DNA from: Fluoribacter dumoffii NY 23 | Lineage (GTDB): Bacteria; Pseudomonadota; Gammaproteobacteria; Legionellales; Legionellaceae | Assembly (NCBI RefSeq): GCF_000236165.1 | Contig: NZ_CM001373.1 | Location: 3,018,712 to 3,082,711, forward strand | Direction of reading: 5' to 3' | DNA length: 64,000 nucleotides | Shown: positions 1 through 10,300 of the stretch, one piece after another | Numbering within the stretch: position 1 is the first letter of the stretch | How the letters are laid out: every line of letters starts with the position of its first letter | Position numbers and translations under genes: made by a program | The notes under the pieces: generated by a model | What the model saw: only the letters and a program-made list of their open reading frames with translations | The model's database searches: none | Told to the model about the DNA's origin: nothing

Positions 1-247
1 TAGGCAACACCGCATCCACTTTTTCCACTGAGTCGATAAATTGCACCACTAATGGAAGATTGCTGCCAACATCTACCAAGGATGTACAGACAACCGGGCT
101 TTTCATCGTAAACCCAGCAATGGCACGCAACACAGTCCCACCTGCAATTTCATTTTTATCAAGCATACTCAAGAGCTCGAGGTGCAAGGGGCGATGCTGC
201 CATTTATCGGCTTCATTAATATAGATGGAAACTTTTACGTGATTCAT
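1..247 (-). CDS. DUF190 family protein, C-terminal part outside window
   Basis: Partial gene; only the first 82 codons are inside the window and the frame stays open to base 1. The product starts MNHVKVSIYINEADKW and continues with a ferredoxin-like alpha/beta pattern typical of DUF190, a small family often encoded next to crcB. The start ATG overlaps the crcB stop by one base (TGATG), so the two genes are probably translationally coupled. DUF190 has no proven biochemical activity; a role linked to fluoride export or signalling is only suggested by this recurring neighbourhood. Confidence 0.8.
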   Translation of the reverse strand, partial: MNHVKVSIYINEADKWQHRPLHLELLSMLDKNEIAGGTVLRAIAGFTMKSPVVCTSLVDVGSNLPLVVQFIDSVEKVDAVLP

Positions 248-621
248 CAGATTGCCCGAGCGAGCGCTATGCCCGCAACAACTGCCAGTAATGAAAAAAG
301 ATTATTGCAAATAAAATTTAGTGCGGCAAGTGCATAATCGCTTTGCTCCATGAGCATATAGGTTTCATAACTGAAGCTGGAAAAAGTTGTAAACGCACCA
401 CAGAAACCAACTGCCGCAAAGGAACGCCAGCGGGGATCCACCTCTACCCGCTCCAAGGTCCAGGCAAGAAAAAATCCCAGGATAAAGCTTCCGGTAAGAT
501 TAACAATGAAGGTGCCATAAGGAATATCCGCGGATAAATATTTGACGGAAAAACGGTTCACCAGATAACGCAAATTCGCGCCAATAACTGCCCCACAGGA
601 AATCCAGAAAAAATCATTCAA
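247..621 (-). CDS. crcB: CrcB/Fluc fluoride channel
   Basis: Small inner-membrane protein of 124 residues with four hydrophobic segments, the normal size for a Fluc fluoride exporter, which works as a dual-topology dimer. Family signatures visible are GAVIGANLRYLVNR near the N-terminus, the GTFIVNLTGSFILG segment (residues about 37-50) and GFCGAFTTFSSFSYE (about 72-86), which holds the Phe/Ser/Thr pore residues. The start is a TTG preceded by an AAGGAAGG ribosome-binding site. I looked for a crcB-type fluoride riboswitch in the 88 bases upstream and saw none. It overlaps the DUF190 gene by one base. Confidence 0.93.
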   Translation of the reverse strand: MNDFFWISCGAVIGANLRYLVNRFSVKYLSADIPYGTFIVNLTGSFILGFFLAWTLERVEVDPRWRSFAAVGFCGAFTTFSSFSYETYMLMEQSDYALAALNFICNNLFSLLAVVAGIALARAI

Positions 622-709
622 GGCGTCCTTCCTTTTTTATTCACACCACTCATTATTTCTTAACGGAATAATACATAAAAAAAACAAAGGCGTAAATTTA
701 ACCCAAATC

Positions 710-1528
710 TTATAATGAGTATTCAGGCCGAGCTAACTCAACATGAAATTCTTCACAATCCTTTAAAAATTCATCACTTGCAAAATAATTAAACTCGTTT
801 AACCGGGCCCTGGCAATCGGATCTGCATCCTCCGTCTGCGCTGCTGGATGGCACATAATCAGGGTATTGTCTTTAGTTGAACGCAGCCATTCCCTGAATA
901 ATTTCCTATAATTTGCATCAGGTGCAAAATCATAAACGCCTGAAAAGTAACGGTTATGGGGAATACCTGAGCGGATAAGATGCTTCAGTAAGGCCTTACC
1001 CCCGGTGAAGGCCAATACTTTTGCTTTAAATTGGCTCTGGGATACATTAATCGAAGGCCATGTGGAACGAATGGAGGTCCCATAACTTTTCAGTTTTTGC
1101 GCATAGAGATTTAAAATAACCTGTCGTACCCCAGGAAACTGGTGGACATGCTGGTGGCCATCAATGAAATCAGGCGGTTGCCCCATAATCGTGGTAAATT
1201 GCTCCAATTGCGCCAAAAATTCTTTGGCAATTAGCGATGTTTTTAGTGAGCGCATATGGGTCTTGATTAACAACTCATGGAGGGAAAAACACAGTTTTTC
1301 GGGTTGAGAAACTAAATAACCTTCAGTTAAATTAAAATGCAAGCCTATCTTGATTTGTTTTCTTAAAGCACTTAGTTCTTGCGCATAGGGCTTAAAACCC
1401 GACATATTCACCATACAGCTTACCGCCGACAAACGTCCTTTATGCGCCAAGGTTAATATCCCTTTCGACACTCCTGAATGCAAACCAAAATCATCTGCAC
1501 ATAATTCCACGGTTTTTGAGTCAATCAC
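710..1528 (-). CDS. ChbG/HpnK (YdjC-like) family carbohydrate deacetylase
   Basis: 272-residue protein of the YdjC-like polysaccharide-deacetylase superfamily, metal-dependent enzymes that remove acetyl groups from N-acetylated sugars (ChbG on chitobiose) or act in hopanoid head-group biosynthesis (HpnK). The metal site is visible: ELCADDFGLH (Asp-Asp, residues about 8-17) and DGHQHVHQFPGV (His residues, about 123-134), followed by a HPAAQTED segment near the C-terminus that also fits the family. No hopanoid or chitin genes lie nearby, so the substrate is undetermined. It starts with GTG and no strong ribosome-binding site is visible. It is separate from crcB (88-base gap) and from the transporter downstream. 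Confidence 0.82.
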   Translation of the reverse strand: MIDSKTVELCADDFGLHSGVSKGILTLAHKGRLSAVSCMVNMSGFKPYAQELSALRKQIKIGLHFNLTEGYLVSQPEKLCFSLHELLIKTHMRSLKTSLIAKEFLAQLEQFTTIMGQPPDFIDGHQHVHQFPGVRQVILNLYAQKLKSYGTSIRSTWPSINVSQSQFKAKVLAFTGGKALLKHLIRSGIPHNRYFSGVYDFAPDANYRKLFREWLRSTKDNTLIMCHPAAQTEDADPIARARLNEFNYFASDEFLKDCEEFHVELARPEYSL

Positions 1529-1674
1529 TGTCGTATGCCACTATTTAAAATAGCATATGATATCGCATTTTTACTCTAAAAATGTAGCAGGTAATGAACG
1601 GGCGGCCCAGCAAAATACAATCCTTTCTGGGTCAAGAGCCCGTAGATCAAACTGGAGTGCACTCCTGTTTCTCT

Positions 1675-2568
1675 TTAAGCTGCTTGGGATTGCGTTTTTA
1701 CAGGGAACAAACGCGCTCCCAATACATTGATACACAAGCCACCAATGACCAACAGTCCTGCAGCAAGCTTCCAGCGTTGGAAAGGTTCCCCCAAAACGAT
1801 AACGGAACTCACCATTGCCACAATAGGAACCAATAAAGTAAACGGGGCAACCACGCCTACAGGATAACGGGCAATAAGCCAATTCCACACCCCATAGCCT
1901 ACCCAGGTCGAAGCAAAAACAATGTAAAACAGGGATATGGCTCCCCGCCAACTTATATGTTCATAGGTATAAACCCAATTTGCAGAGCCTTCAAAGAGTA
2001 AGGAAAGAAGGAACATGGGAATGCAGGCCACAAAACTCCCCCAGACAATAAGTGCCATCATGTTGGTGTTGCTGCCTTTAATTTTCTTGGTAATCAGATT
2101 TCCAAACCCCCATGTTGCAGCCGCCGCAAGAATAAAGATAAAACCCGGTAATGAGATGTCACTGTCAAAATGCATCGCAACCAATCCAATCCCGGTAAAA
2201 GCGACAAGCGCGCCAATAATCTGCCCCAGATTAGGCTGTTCGCCCAAAAATATAACCGCAAAAAACATACTGAAAAATACTTGCGTTTGCATGAGTAAAG
2301 AGGCCATTCCCGGGGGCATTCCAATAGCCATTCCGATAAATAGAAATGCAAACTGCAAGGCAAACATGATAAACCCATATAACACGACGATTTTGAACGA
2401 GGTTTGGGGGATTCGCACAAAAAATACAGCCGGTACACTAGCAAATAAAAAACGCAGGGCGCAGAGTAACAGAGGCGAAATTTCTTCCAGTCCAAAGGAC
2501 ACGAAAAGAAAATTTATGCCCCAAATCAACACAACTAAAAGAGCGAGTAAAAGATGTGTAACAGGCAT
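1675..2568 (-). CDS. EamA/DMT-superfamily transporter
   Basis: Inner-membrane protein with about ten hydrophobic helices in two repeated EamA halves, as in the drug/metabolite transporter superfamily (RhaT, YdcZ, amino-acid or purine exporters). Signatures are LVVLIWGINFLFV at the N-terminus and FTLLVPIVAMVSSVIVLGEPF near the end of the second repeat. I chose the ATG at 2568 because a GGAG lies 9 bases before it; an in-frame ATG at 2583 has no ribosome-binding site, and a GTG at 2571 is also possible. The substrate cannot be predicted. The gene is divergent from rdgB across about 230 bases. Confidence 0.85.
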   Translation of the reverse strand: MPVTHLLLALLVVLIWGINFLFVSFGLEEISPLLLCALRFLFASVPAVFFVRIPQTSFKIVVLYGFIMFALQFAFLFIGMAIGMPPGMASLLMQTQVFFSMFFAVIFLGEQPNLGQIIGALVAFTGIGLVAMHFDSDISLPGFIFILAAAATWGFGNLITKKIKGSNTNMMALIVWGSFVACIPMFLLSLLFEGSANWVYTYEHISWRGAISLFYIVFASTWVGYGVWNWLIARYPVGVVAPFTLLVPIVAMVSSVIVLGEPFQRWKLAAGLLVIGGLCINVLGARLFPVKTQSQAA

Positions 2569-2795
2569 CACTAAGTGCTCCATAAAAAATCATAGTCTAG
2601 CTTAAAGCCTGTAATAATGCCATTTAATTAGTTTATTTTTTGATCAGCAAAGCGTTCAAGAAAAGTAAATCCTGCTTCCATAAAAGCAATTGTGAACACA
2701 GGAAGCATAATAAATTTAATTTCTATTTTTAATTCTTCACGTTAAACTGGATTTCCTTCAATAAAAACATAACGTATTTATTTTTTATGGCTTAA

Positions 2796-3395
2796 ATGAT
2801 GAAAGAAATTATTCTTGCTACCAGCAATCCTGGTAAAATTAAAGAATTAAGTGAGCTGCTCGCGCCCATAAAATGTATTCCGCAAACTGATTTGGGCATT
2901 ACAGATGCCTTGGAAAACGGATTAAGTTTTATAGAAAATGCACTAATCAAAGCGCGCCATGCCAGTTTGCATACAGGCAAACCTGCTTTAGCCGATGATT
3001 CCGGATTAGTCGTACCTGCCTTACATGGCGAACCAGGTATCTATTCAGCACGATATGCTGGCAAGGAGGCAACTGATGCAGGGAATATTCAATTATTATT
3101 GAAAAAAATGGAGCATATCCCAATACACCAACGAAATGCATGGTTTTATTGTGCTATTGCCCTGGTAGAGCATGCAAAAGATCCTGTTCCAATTATTGCA
3201 ACAGGAATATGTAAAGGAATAATCCACCCACATCCAGTGGGTGAAGGTGGTTTTGGCTACGACCCGATATTCTATCTTCCTGATTTTCAATGCACGGTAG
3301 CGCAATTACCTGCTAAAATTAAAAATAATATCAGTCACCGTGCACAGGCATTAAAGCAATTGCGCGTTTTAGTTAAGAATGATGATGGACATTGA
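2796..3395 (+). CDS. rdgB: XTP/dITP pyrophosphatase (RdgB/HAM1 family)
   Basis: 199-residue house-cleaning NTPase that hydrolyses XTP, dITP and ITP to the monophosphate and pyrophosphate, keeping deaminated purines out of DNA. Family motifs are present: [12 protein letters not shown] at the N-terminus, [13 protein letters not shown] (residues about 48-60), the metal-binding ALADDSGL (about 67-74), GIYSARYAG (about 82-90) and [14 protein letters not shown] (about 149-162). The length is typical. Its last 17 bases overlap the next gene, whose start lies inside it, so the two are probably co-transcribed. Confidence 0.95.
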   Translation: MMKEIILATSNPGKIKELSELLAPIKCIPQTDLGITDALENGLSFIENALIKARHASLHTGKPALADDSGLVVPALHGEPGIYSARYAGKEATDAGNIQLLLKKMEHIPIHQRNAWFYCAIALVEHAKDPVPIIATGICKGIIHPHPVGEGGFGYDPIFYLPDFQCTVAQLPAKIKNNISHRAQALKQLRVLVKNDDGH

Positions 3396-5070
3396 CTCAC
3401 TTTTTGCGCAAGCATATAAATTCCAATATGAAGGTCACTTGCCACAAGCCATTCGTCTTTATGAGCAAATATTGTTACAAGAGCCCAAGCATCTAAATAC
3501 ATTGCATTTTTTAGGGCTCACTTATGCTCAGTTAGGCGATATGGACAATGCAATTCTTTATTTGTTGCAAGCGCTTTCCTTAAGCCCTGAAAATGCCAGC
3601 TTGCTTAATAATCTGGCAAATGCTTACAAAAAATTACATAACTTTGATAAAGCCATTGAGTATTATCAGCAAGCAATTAAAATCAAACCGGATTATGCCC
3701 AGGCCCTTAACAATTTGGCTACCGTTTATGCATCGCAAAATAATTATGCCCAAGCCCTGCTCCATTATACCCGGGCGGTGCATGCCGAACCTGATTTCAG
3801 TACAGCCCATTTTAATTTAGGGTTGTTACTGTTACAAAACAATCAATTAGAAGCCGCCAAAACGCAATTTAACAATGTGGTCTCCCTAAATCCATTTCAT
3901 ACGGAAGCCCTGTTTTATCTTGGGGTGTTACATCTGGAAAAAAATGCCCTGGGCGAAGCGGAAAAAGCCTTCCAAAATGTTTTGGAGCAGGACAGCAGAC
4001 AAATAGAAGCTCTTTCCAACCTGGGGGTGATCGCTTTAAAAAGACACCAAAACCAGTTGGCAATCGATTATTTCAGTAAGGCACTGGCCCTGGATAATGA
4101 AAATATCGAGGCACGCAACAATCTGGCTGCAACATTCATGCACCATGATCGTTTTGAAAACGCACTGATGCATTATGATGTGTTATTGCAAAAAGAACCG
4201 GATAACATTGAATATTTATACAATTCTGGGGTGGCACAAATGGCTTTAGGTCATTTAAATGAAGCTACTATTCTTTTTGATCACATTCTTGAAATTGAGC
4301 ATGAGCATGCCTCCTCCCTCAATAATTTAGCCGCCATTTATCTGAAACTGGATCAAAAAAGCAAAGCAAGGGAATACCTGGAGCGTGCCCTGGCGATTAA
4401 TCCTGATGATACCATAAGCGCCCATATGCTCCATGCTATTACTGGCAATGAACATGCATCAACAACGCCGGAATATGCCCAAAATTTATTTAACAACTAC
4501 GCGCTTTATTATGATCACCATATGAAAAGCACATTAAACTATACCATCCCGCAACATATAGCTCGTGTAATCCATCAAATGGAATTACCAAACAATGCTC
4601 ATACCCTGGATCTGGGCTGTGGGACGGGTTTAACCGGCATCGTTCTTCGGGAACTCAGCAAACATCTGACTGGAGTTGATATTTCTGCAAAAATGTTAGC
4701 TCAGGCGAAGGCTAAAGACATTTATGATAATCTGGTAGAGGCTGAACTCAATCAATTTCTGCAGCAAAACAAAGCGACCTACGATCTTGTCGTTGCCGCA
4801 GATGTCCTCCCTTATTTTGGTGAACTCGATGATTTATTTCATACCATCCGTCATCACGTGAAATCCAAAGGTTATTTTATTTTTACCGCCGAAATCAGCC
4901 TGGAAAACCCCTGGTCACTTGAAACAAGTGCCCGTTTCAGCCATCATCCTGATTACATCAAGAAATTAGCAGAACAAAATCAGTTCCAACTTATCAAACA
5001 GGAAAAAATTCCTGCCCGCATTCAGGAGAATCGGGTTTTGGAGGTTATGCTTTATATTTTAGCAGTTTGA
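3379..5070 (+). CDS. TPR-repeat protein fused to a class I SAM methyltransferase
   Basis: 563 residues. Residues about 5-350 are a run of roughly ten tetratricopeptide repeats with the usual pattern (for example [19 protein letters not shown]). After a short linker, residues about 385-560 form a class I methyltransferase: motif I is [11 protein letters not shown], the acidic residue after strand 2 is in GVDISAKML, and motif IV-like [11 protein letters not shown] follows. The TPR part probably binds the protein substrate that the C-terminal domain methylates; the target is unknown. This layout occurs in uncharacterised bacterial 'TPR domain methyltransferase' proteins. The start is one of three successive ATG codons inside the end of rdgB. 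Confidence 0.82.
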   Translation: MMMDIDSLFAQAYKFQYEGHLPQAIRLYEQILLQEPKHLNTLHFLGLTYAQLGDMDNAILYLLQALSLSPENASLLNNLANAYKKLHNFDKAIEYYQQAIKIKPDYAQALNNLATVYASQNNYAQALLHYTRAVHAEPDFSTAHFNLGLLLLQNNQLEAAKTQFNNVVSLNPFHTEALFYLGVLHLEKNALGEAEKAFQNVLEQDSRQIEALSNLGVIALKRHQNQLAIDYFSKALALDNENIEARNNLAATFMHHDRFENALMHYDVLLQKEPDNIEYLYNSGVAQMALGHLNEATILFDHILEIEHEHASSLNNLAAIYLKLDQKSKAREYLERALAINPDDTISAHMLHAITGNEHASTTPEYAQNLFNNYALYYDHHMKSTLNYTIPQHIARVIHQMELPNNAHTLDLGCGTGLTGIVLRELSKHLTGVDISAKMLAQAKAKDIYDNLVEAELNQFLQQNKATYDLVVAADVLPYFGELDDLFHTIRHHVKSKGYFIFTAEISLENPWSLETSARFSHHPDYIKKLAEQNQFQLIKQEKIPARIQENRVLEVMLYILAV

Positions 5071-5155
5071 GTAAAAAATAAAGCAAAATAGGCATATACT
5101 ATATATAAGGATGGGAATGAAACTCTATTCTAATAGAGAGGCAAGGAGCTTATAT

Positions 5156-7234
5156 ATGTCGAAGCCCACCGCACATGTATTTGCCGAAGCACTGCAACTG
5201 ACTTCTGGCGAACAAAAAGAAATTGCTCGAAAAATTGAGTTTGAAACTGCAAAATCATTTCACAGCATGGTTAAACTTGGTGCTTTTGCCAATATTTTTG
5301 GTGCTCTTCTTTATGTACTTGCCATTTACAATACAACCCGCCCTCTAATCCTTATATCCTGGTATGTGATTTTGGTCCTTGCCAACTTGCTCAATGTGCT
5401 ATGGGCCCTGCGTTTTGAATACAAACATATTAGCCGGGAAAAAATCCTCAGGTGTCGAAAAGGTTTTCTCTTTCTTGTCATTTTAATATGCTTAATCTGG
5501 AGCAGCATTGGGATTTTATTTATGAGCGATGGGATCCATCAACAGATGACTACCATCATCTTTTTATCCGCTGTCCTGATTTGTTTTTCCTTTTCCACAG
5601 CAATTGATTTAACCATGGGAATTGTCAGTATTGTCTGTTTGCTTAGCCCCACCATCTTATACCATTCTTATTTAATCATTAGCCTGTTTCATTCATCAGC
5701 AAGCCGAATCAGTATGTCAATTGCGGGCTCTTTTATGGTGCTTGGTATATTTATGCTCATCGCCTGCTTTGTAGGGAACCGGATTATTTTAAAATTATTT
5801 CGTTTAGGTTATGAAAATGCTTTGCTAAACCAAAAGCTGGAGAATATGAATGCTTCATTGGAACAACGCGTCAAGGAACGTACTGAAGCCCTGGAGAAAT
5901 CACTCCAGTTAGTGACCTATCAAGCAACGCATGATTTATTGACCGACCTGCCTAATGAGCGTTTTCTTTATGATCACATAAATAATCTGGCTGAAAAAGC
6001 GGTGAAAGACCACCACAAATTTGCCATTGCATGTTTTTCAATAAATAATATGATGAAAATAAATGACAGTATTGGTCATCAAGCCTCTGCCACTATTATT
6101 CATCGGATGGCGCAACGTTTTGCCCAACTCGCCGAAAAAAATTCAAAATATTTCATCTCTTTATTACGCAAAGATGTATTTGTGATTTTAATGGATCCCA
6201 TCATTGACACGCGAGAAATTGAAGAATGCACCGAGGATTTATTCATGGTTTTGGAAAATCCTGTTTATGTAGCCCAACAAGAATTGAATTTAACTGCAAG
6301 TATTGGCATCAGTGTATTTCCGAATGATGGAAGGGATGTAGATACCCTGATAACCAATGCTGAGGCAGCACGTACTCTGGCGACAGAGCGCGGGGGCAAT
6401 AGTGTGCGCATTTACAATACAGTGATTACTGCCGATGCCGCCAGGCAGCTTAATATCGAAAACCAACTTTATCGAGCGATTGATAACAACGAATTTATTT
6501 TGAATTATCAACCATTTATTGATTTAAGGACTGGAACCATTTCTGGGGCAGAAGCCTTAATCCGTTGGAATAACCCAATGCTCGGAATGCTTTCCCCCTT
6601 GGAGTTTATTCCTTTGGCAGAAACAAACGGCATGATTCTTCCTATTGGTGAGTGGGTAATCAGTACAGCTTGCCAACAATTGAAGAAATGGCATAACAGC
6701 GGATTTAAATTAGTTTTGTCCGTTAACTTGTCAGCAAAGCAGTTGGTACAACCTGATCTCGTTGAGCGTATCGATGAAATTTTAAAAAAACTGAATCTCT
6801 CCCCCAAATTCCTTGAGCTGGAATTAACGGAGTCCAATGCTTTTCAAAATGAAGCCATTCCCATTATTAATAAATTTACCGAAATGGGTATCTCACTGGC
6901 CATTGATGATTTTGGCACCGGCTATTCGGAATTCGGAAATCTTAAATTGTTCAAAGTAAATAAAATAAAAATTGATAAAACATTCATTCAAGATGTAGAT
7001 GTCAGCATTGATAGTAGAAATATCGTATGCAACACCATTGCCTTGGCTCATCGAATGAATATTGATTGTCTGGCAGAAGGTGTGGAAACACTGGAACAAA
7101 TAAAATTTTTAAAAGAAAATGGATGTTTCATCATGCAAGGTTATTATTTTAGTAAACCCATAGACGCGAAAGCGTTTACCGAATTTTTAAAAACGCACTC
7201 CCAAAATAACTACGAAGCGTTGGCCAATTGGTAG
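5156..7234 (+). CDS. Membrane GGDEF-EAL protein, probable c-di-GMP phosphodiesterase
   Basis: 692 residues when started at the ATG at 5156, which has AAGGAG about 7 bases before it; an upstream in-frame ATG at 5111 lacks one. Residues about 40-225 contain about six hydrophobic helices, followed by a short coiled coil (LNQKLENMNASLEQRVKER). The GGDEF domain (about 255-420) is degenerate: the signature position reads RKDVF (338-342), so cyclase activity is unlikely. The EAL domain (about 440-680) keeps EALIRW (Glu466), SVNLSAKQL, ELTES, IDDFGTGYS and AEGVET, the metal and catalytic residues of active phosphodiesterases. It probably hydrolyses c-di-GMP at the inner membrane, with the degenerate half as a regulator. 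It lies directly upstream of the polyketide genes, but no regulatory link can be shown. Confidence 0.9.
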   Translation: MSKPTAHVFAEALQLTSGEQKEIARKIEFETAKSFHSMVKLGAFANIFGALLYVLAIYNTTRPLILISWYVILVLANLLNVLWALRFEYKHISREKILRCRKGFLFLVILICLIWSSIGILFMSDGIHQQMTTIIFLSAVLICFSFSTAIDLTMGIVSIVCLLSPTILYHSYLIISLFHSSASRISMSIAGSFMVLGIFMLIACFVGNRIILKLFRLGYENALLNQKLENMNASLEQRVKERTEALEKSLQLVTYQATHDLLTDLPNERFLYDHINNLAEKAVKDHHKFAIACFSINNMMKINDSIGHQASATIIHRMAQRFAQLAEKNSKYFISLLRKDVFVILMDPIIDTREIEECTEDLFMVLENPVYVAQQELNLTASIGISVFPNDGRDVDTLITNAEAARTLATERGGNSVRIYNTVITADAARQLNIENQLYRAIDNNEFILNYQPFIDLRTGTISGAEALIRWNNPMLGMLSPLEFIPLAETNGMILPIGEWVISTACQQLKKWHNSGFKLVLSVNLSAKQLVQPDLVERIDEILKKLNLSPKFLELELTESNAFQNEAIPIINKFTEMGISLAIDDFGTGYSEFGNLKLFKVNKIKIDKTFIQDVDVSIDSRNIVCNTIALAHRMNIDCLAEGVETLEQIKFLKENGCFIMQGYYFSKPIDAKAFTEFLKTHSQNNYEALANW

Positions 7235-7387
7235 GAATAAAGCATGACCTCGGGATTTTTTACTTTATCCAGCTTTCCATATAGCCCCTAAAGATTATCC
7301 CTATATCCCAATAAAGATGACTTTATCAAAGAGTATTGATAGCATGATGCAAGTTCAAATGACTGATTTAGCAAAGGGAAGTTGGCT

Positions 7388-10300
7388 ATGCAAGATATTG
7401 TCCATGTTATAAAAAACCGCGCCCAAAAACACCCTGAATCCAAAGCCATTCTCTACTTAGATGATGGGATAAATCCTACAGCAAACCTGAGTTTTTATGA
7501 ACTCGATCAGCAGGCCAAAATTATTGCCTCCGCTTTACAATCCCACCTAAAGAAAGGCGACCGTGTCGTGCTTCTTTATCCTGCGGGAATAGAGTTTGTA
7601 ACGAGTTTAATCGGATGCTGGTATGCAGGTGTGGTTGCCGTGCCAATACCCTGCCCCAAAATTGATGAATTTCCCCAGCATAAAGAACTCCTCAATACCA
7701 TTGCAGAAGATGCCGATATTGCAGCAGTCCTCTGCCTGACTCACTACCGCGTAGGTGTCGAAGCAATTTTAAAAAAAGTTCCCATATTTGCCCTTGATGC
7801 GCTTAAAAATACAGCTTGTGAAAATTATCAACCCGTTGCTCTTACCGGGGATTGCATCGCCTATTTACAATATACCTCAGGTTCAACCTCAACGCCCAAA
7901 GCCGCAATAATCACGCATGGCAATTTACAGCACAGTTTGCAAGAAACCCTTAAAGCATGGCATTACACTAAAAAAAGCGTCACATTAAACTGGGCTCCCC
8001 ATACCCATGTATACGGGCTGGTTTGCGGTATTCTGGTCCCGCTGTATCATGGCTCTTTGGCAATTATCATGCCCCCTGCACGCTTTATTAATAAACCTGT
8101 TACCTGGTTATCCGCCATTTCCCGATATCGTGTTACCCATAGCGGTTGTCCTAATTTTGGTTACGATATGTGCGTGCGCGATATCGAAGAGCACGAATTG
8201 GCTGCACTTGATTTAAAACATTGGAAAGTAGCGATTAACGGCGGGGATATTGTTCAACTGCAAACACTTATCAATTTTACCAATAAATTTAAAGCGTGTG
8301 GCTTTGAGTTGAAACAATTTTGTTCTGCCTACGGAATGTCCGAATTAACCGGAGCCATTGCAGTAACCCCCTACGGCCGTGAGCCACGCTCGCAGCGCCT
8401 GCAAGGAACGCAACGTCAATTGGTCAGCAGTGGCAAATTACTGGGAGGACTTGCGGCAATTGCTGTGGATCCTGCAACAGGACATCCTGTTAGCTCGGGA
8501 GAAATTGGTGAAATCTGGTTATCAGGAAAATCACTGGCCCATGGTTACTGGCAGCGCCCTGATGAAAACCGGGAGGTATTTCAAGCGACAGTGCCCGGCA
8601 GCACTCTTCACTATTTCAAAAGCGGAGACCTTGGATTTATCCTGGATAATGAAATTTATTTAACCGGTAGATTAAAAGAGGTCATCGTTATTTATGGCAA
8701 AAAGTATTATCCTCTGGACCTGGAAATCACGGTCGCCAAGGCAGTGTCCGCCTACCAGGTTAAATTACCGCAAGTAGTTTTTTCCACCGAGATTGCCGGT
8801 AAAGAAAAAATTATCGTTATTCAGGAATTAGCCGCAGAAACACCCCCGCTATTATGTACCGAACTCAAGGGCACCATCCGTCATGCCATTACCAAACATC
8901 ATGGAGTAGATGTTTACGAAGTCGTTTTGAGTCCTAAAGGGGCAATACCCAAAACAGGCAGTGGCAAATTACAACGCAAAAAAGCTCAATTATTATTTCA
9001 TCAACAAAGGCTTGAAACACTAAACCTCGATTTATCCATTACCACAGCAGATAACAATAAAAACACCATCAGCACTCAGCTTACAAAACTGGTCGCAAAA
9101 GTGTTGCAAATTGAGGAGAAAGAAATTGATTTGCATGCGCCTTTAAGCCGTTATTCGTTTGATTCGATCACTATTATTCAGCTCACCAATCTACTCAATG
9201 ATGCCTACGGTCTCAGCTTGTCTCCTGCTACTTTGTATGAATACGCAACCCTTGCAGAGTTTTGTAGGGATTTGCTAGAGAAAGACCCTGTTGAGAGAGT
9301 ACCTACAGACAAAGGGCTTTCTTCCACTGAAGCCAATGACATTGCCATCATCGGCATGAGCGGCATTTTCCCCCAGGCACCTGATGTCGATACCTTTTGG
9401 GAAAATTTATCTCAGCACAAGGATTGCATCAGTGAGGTGCCCTTAAACCGTTGGAACTGGCGTAATTTAACTGTACGCTGGGGTGGTTTTATTGATCATG
9501 TGGATCAGTTTGATGCAGGTTTTTTTAATATTTCCCCCCATGAAGCAGAACTTATTGACCCGCAACAACGTTTATTCCTACAAACAGCCTGGAAAACGAT
9601 TGAAGATGCCGGATATACCCCCTCTCAACTTGCTGCATTGAAAACCGGCTTGTTTGTGGGAGTTTTTAATCATGATTATGCTGAATTGTTGCAACAAAAT
9701 GAGGTTATGGATGCCTACCTCACGACCGGTACCATGAACAGCATGATCGCCAATCGTATTTCCTACATTTTAAACTTGCGGGGACCCAGTGAAGCAATTG
9801 ATACCGCATGTTCGAGTTCTTTAGTAGCCATTCACCAGGCAGTTCATGCCATTTTGCACGGTGATTGCGATATGGCACTTGCAGGTGGAGTAAATGCATT
9901 AATTACCCCAACCTCATTTATCACGGCTTATCAAGCGGGAATGTTAAGTGAGGATGGACGCTGCAAAACTTTTGATAAAAACGCTAATGGTTATGTTCGT
10001 GGGGAGGGTGCAGGCGCCATTTTATTGAAAAAATTATCCCAGGCATTACACGATGGCGACCATATCTATGGTGTAATTAAAGGAAGTGCAGTGAATCATG
10101 GAGGACATGTTAATACTTTAACAGCTCCAAATCCCAATGCCCAAGCAGAAGTAATCATTTCAGCATGCCAACGCGCCCGTATTCCCATCGACACCCTTCA
10201 ATACATTGAAACGCATGGAACCGGCACCCCGCTTGGAGATCCTATTGAAATCAATGGCTTGAAAAAAGCCTTTTACCATTTGGCTTCAGCACAACACCTG

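Noticed and set aside
622-709. Fluoride riboswitch upstream of crcB
   Set aside because: The expected conserved GG/CCC-type core is not present; the stretch is AT-rich with only a ribosome-binding site.
1654-1665. Perfect 12-base palindrome GGAGTGCACTCC just after the EamA gene
   Set aside because: It has no T-run and no nearby start codon to regulate; a chance palindrome is likely.
2015-2605. 196-codon plus-strand frame opposite the EamA gene
   Set aside because: It is the antisense of a well-supported transporter; its composition is low-complexity and it has no family signature.
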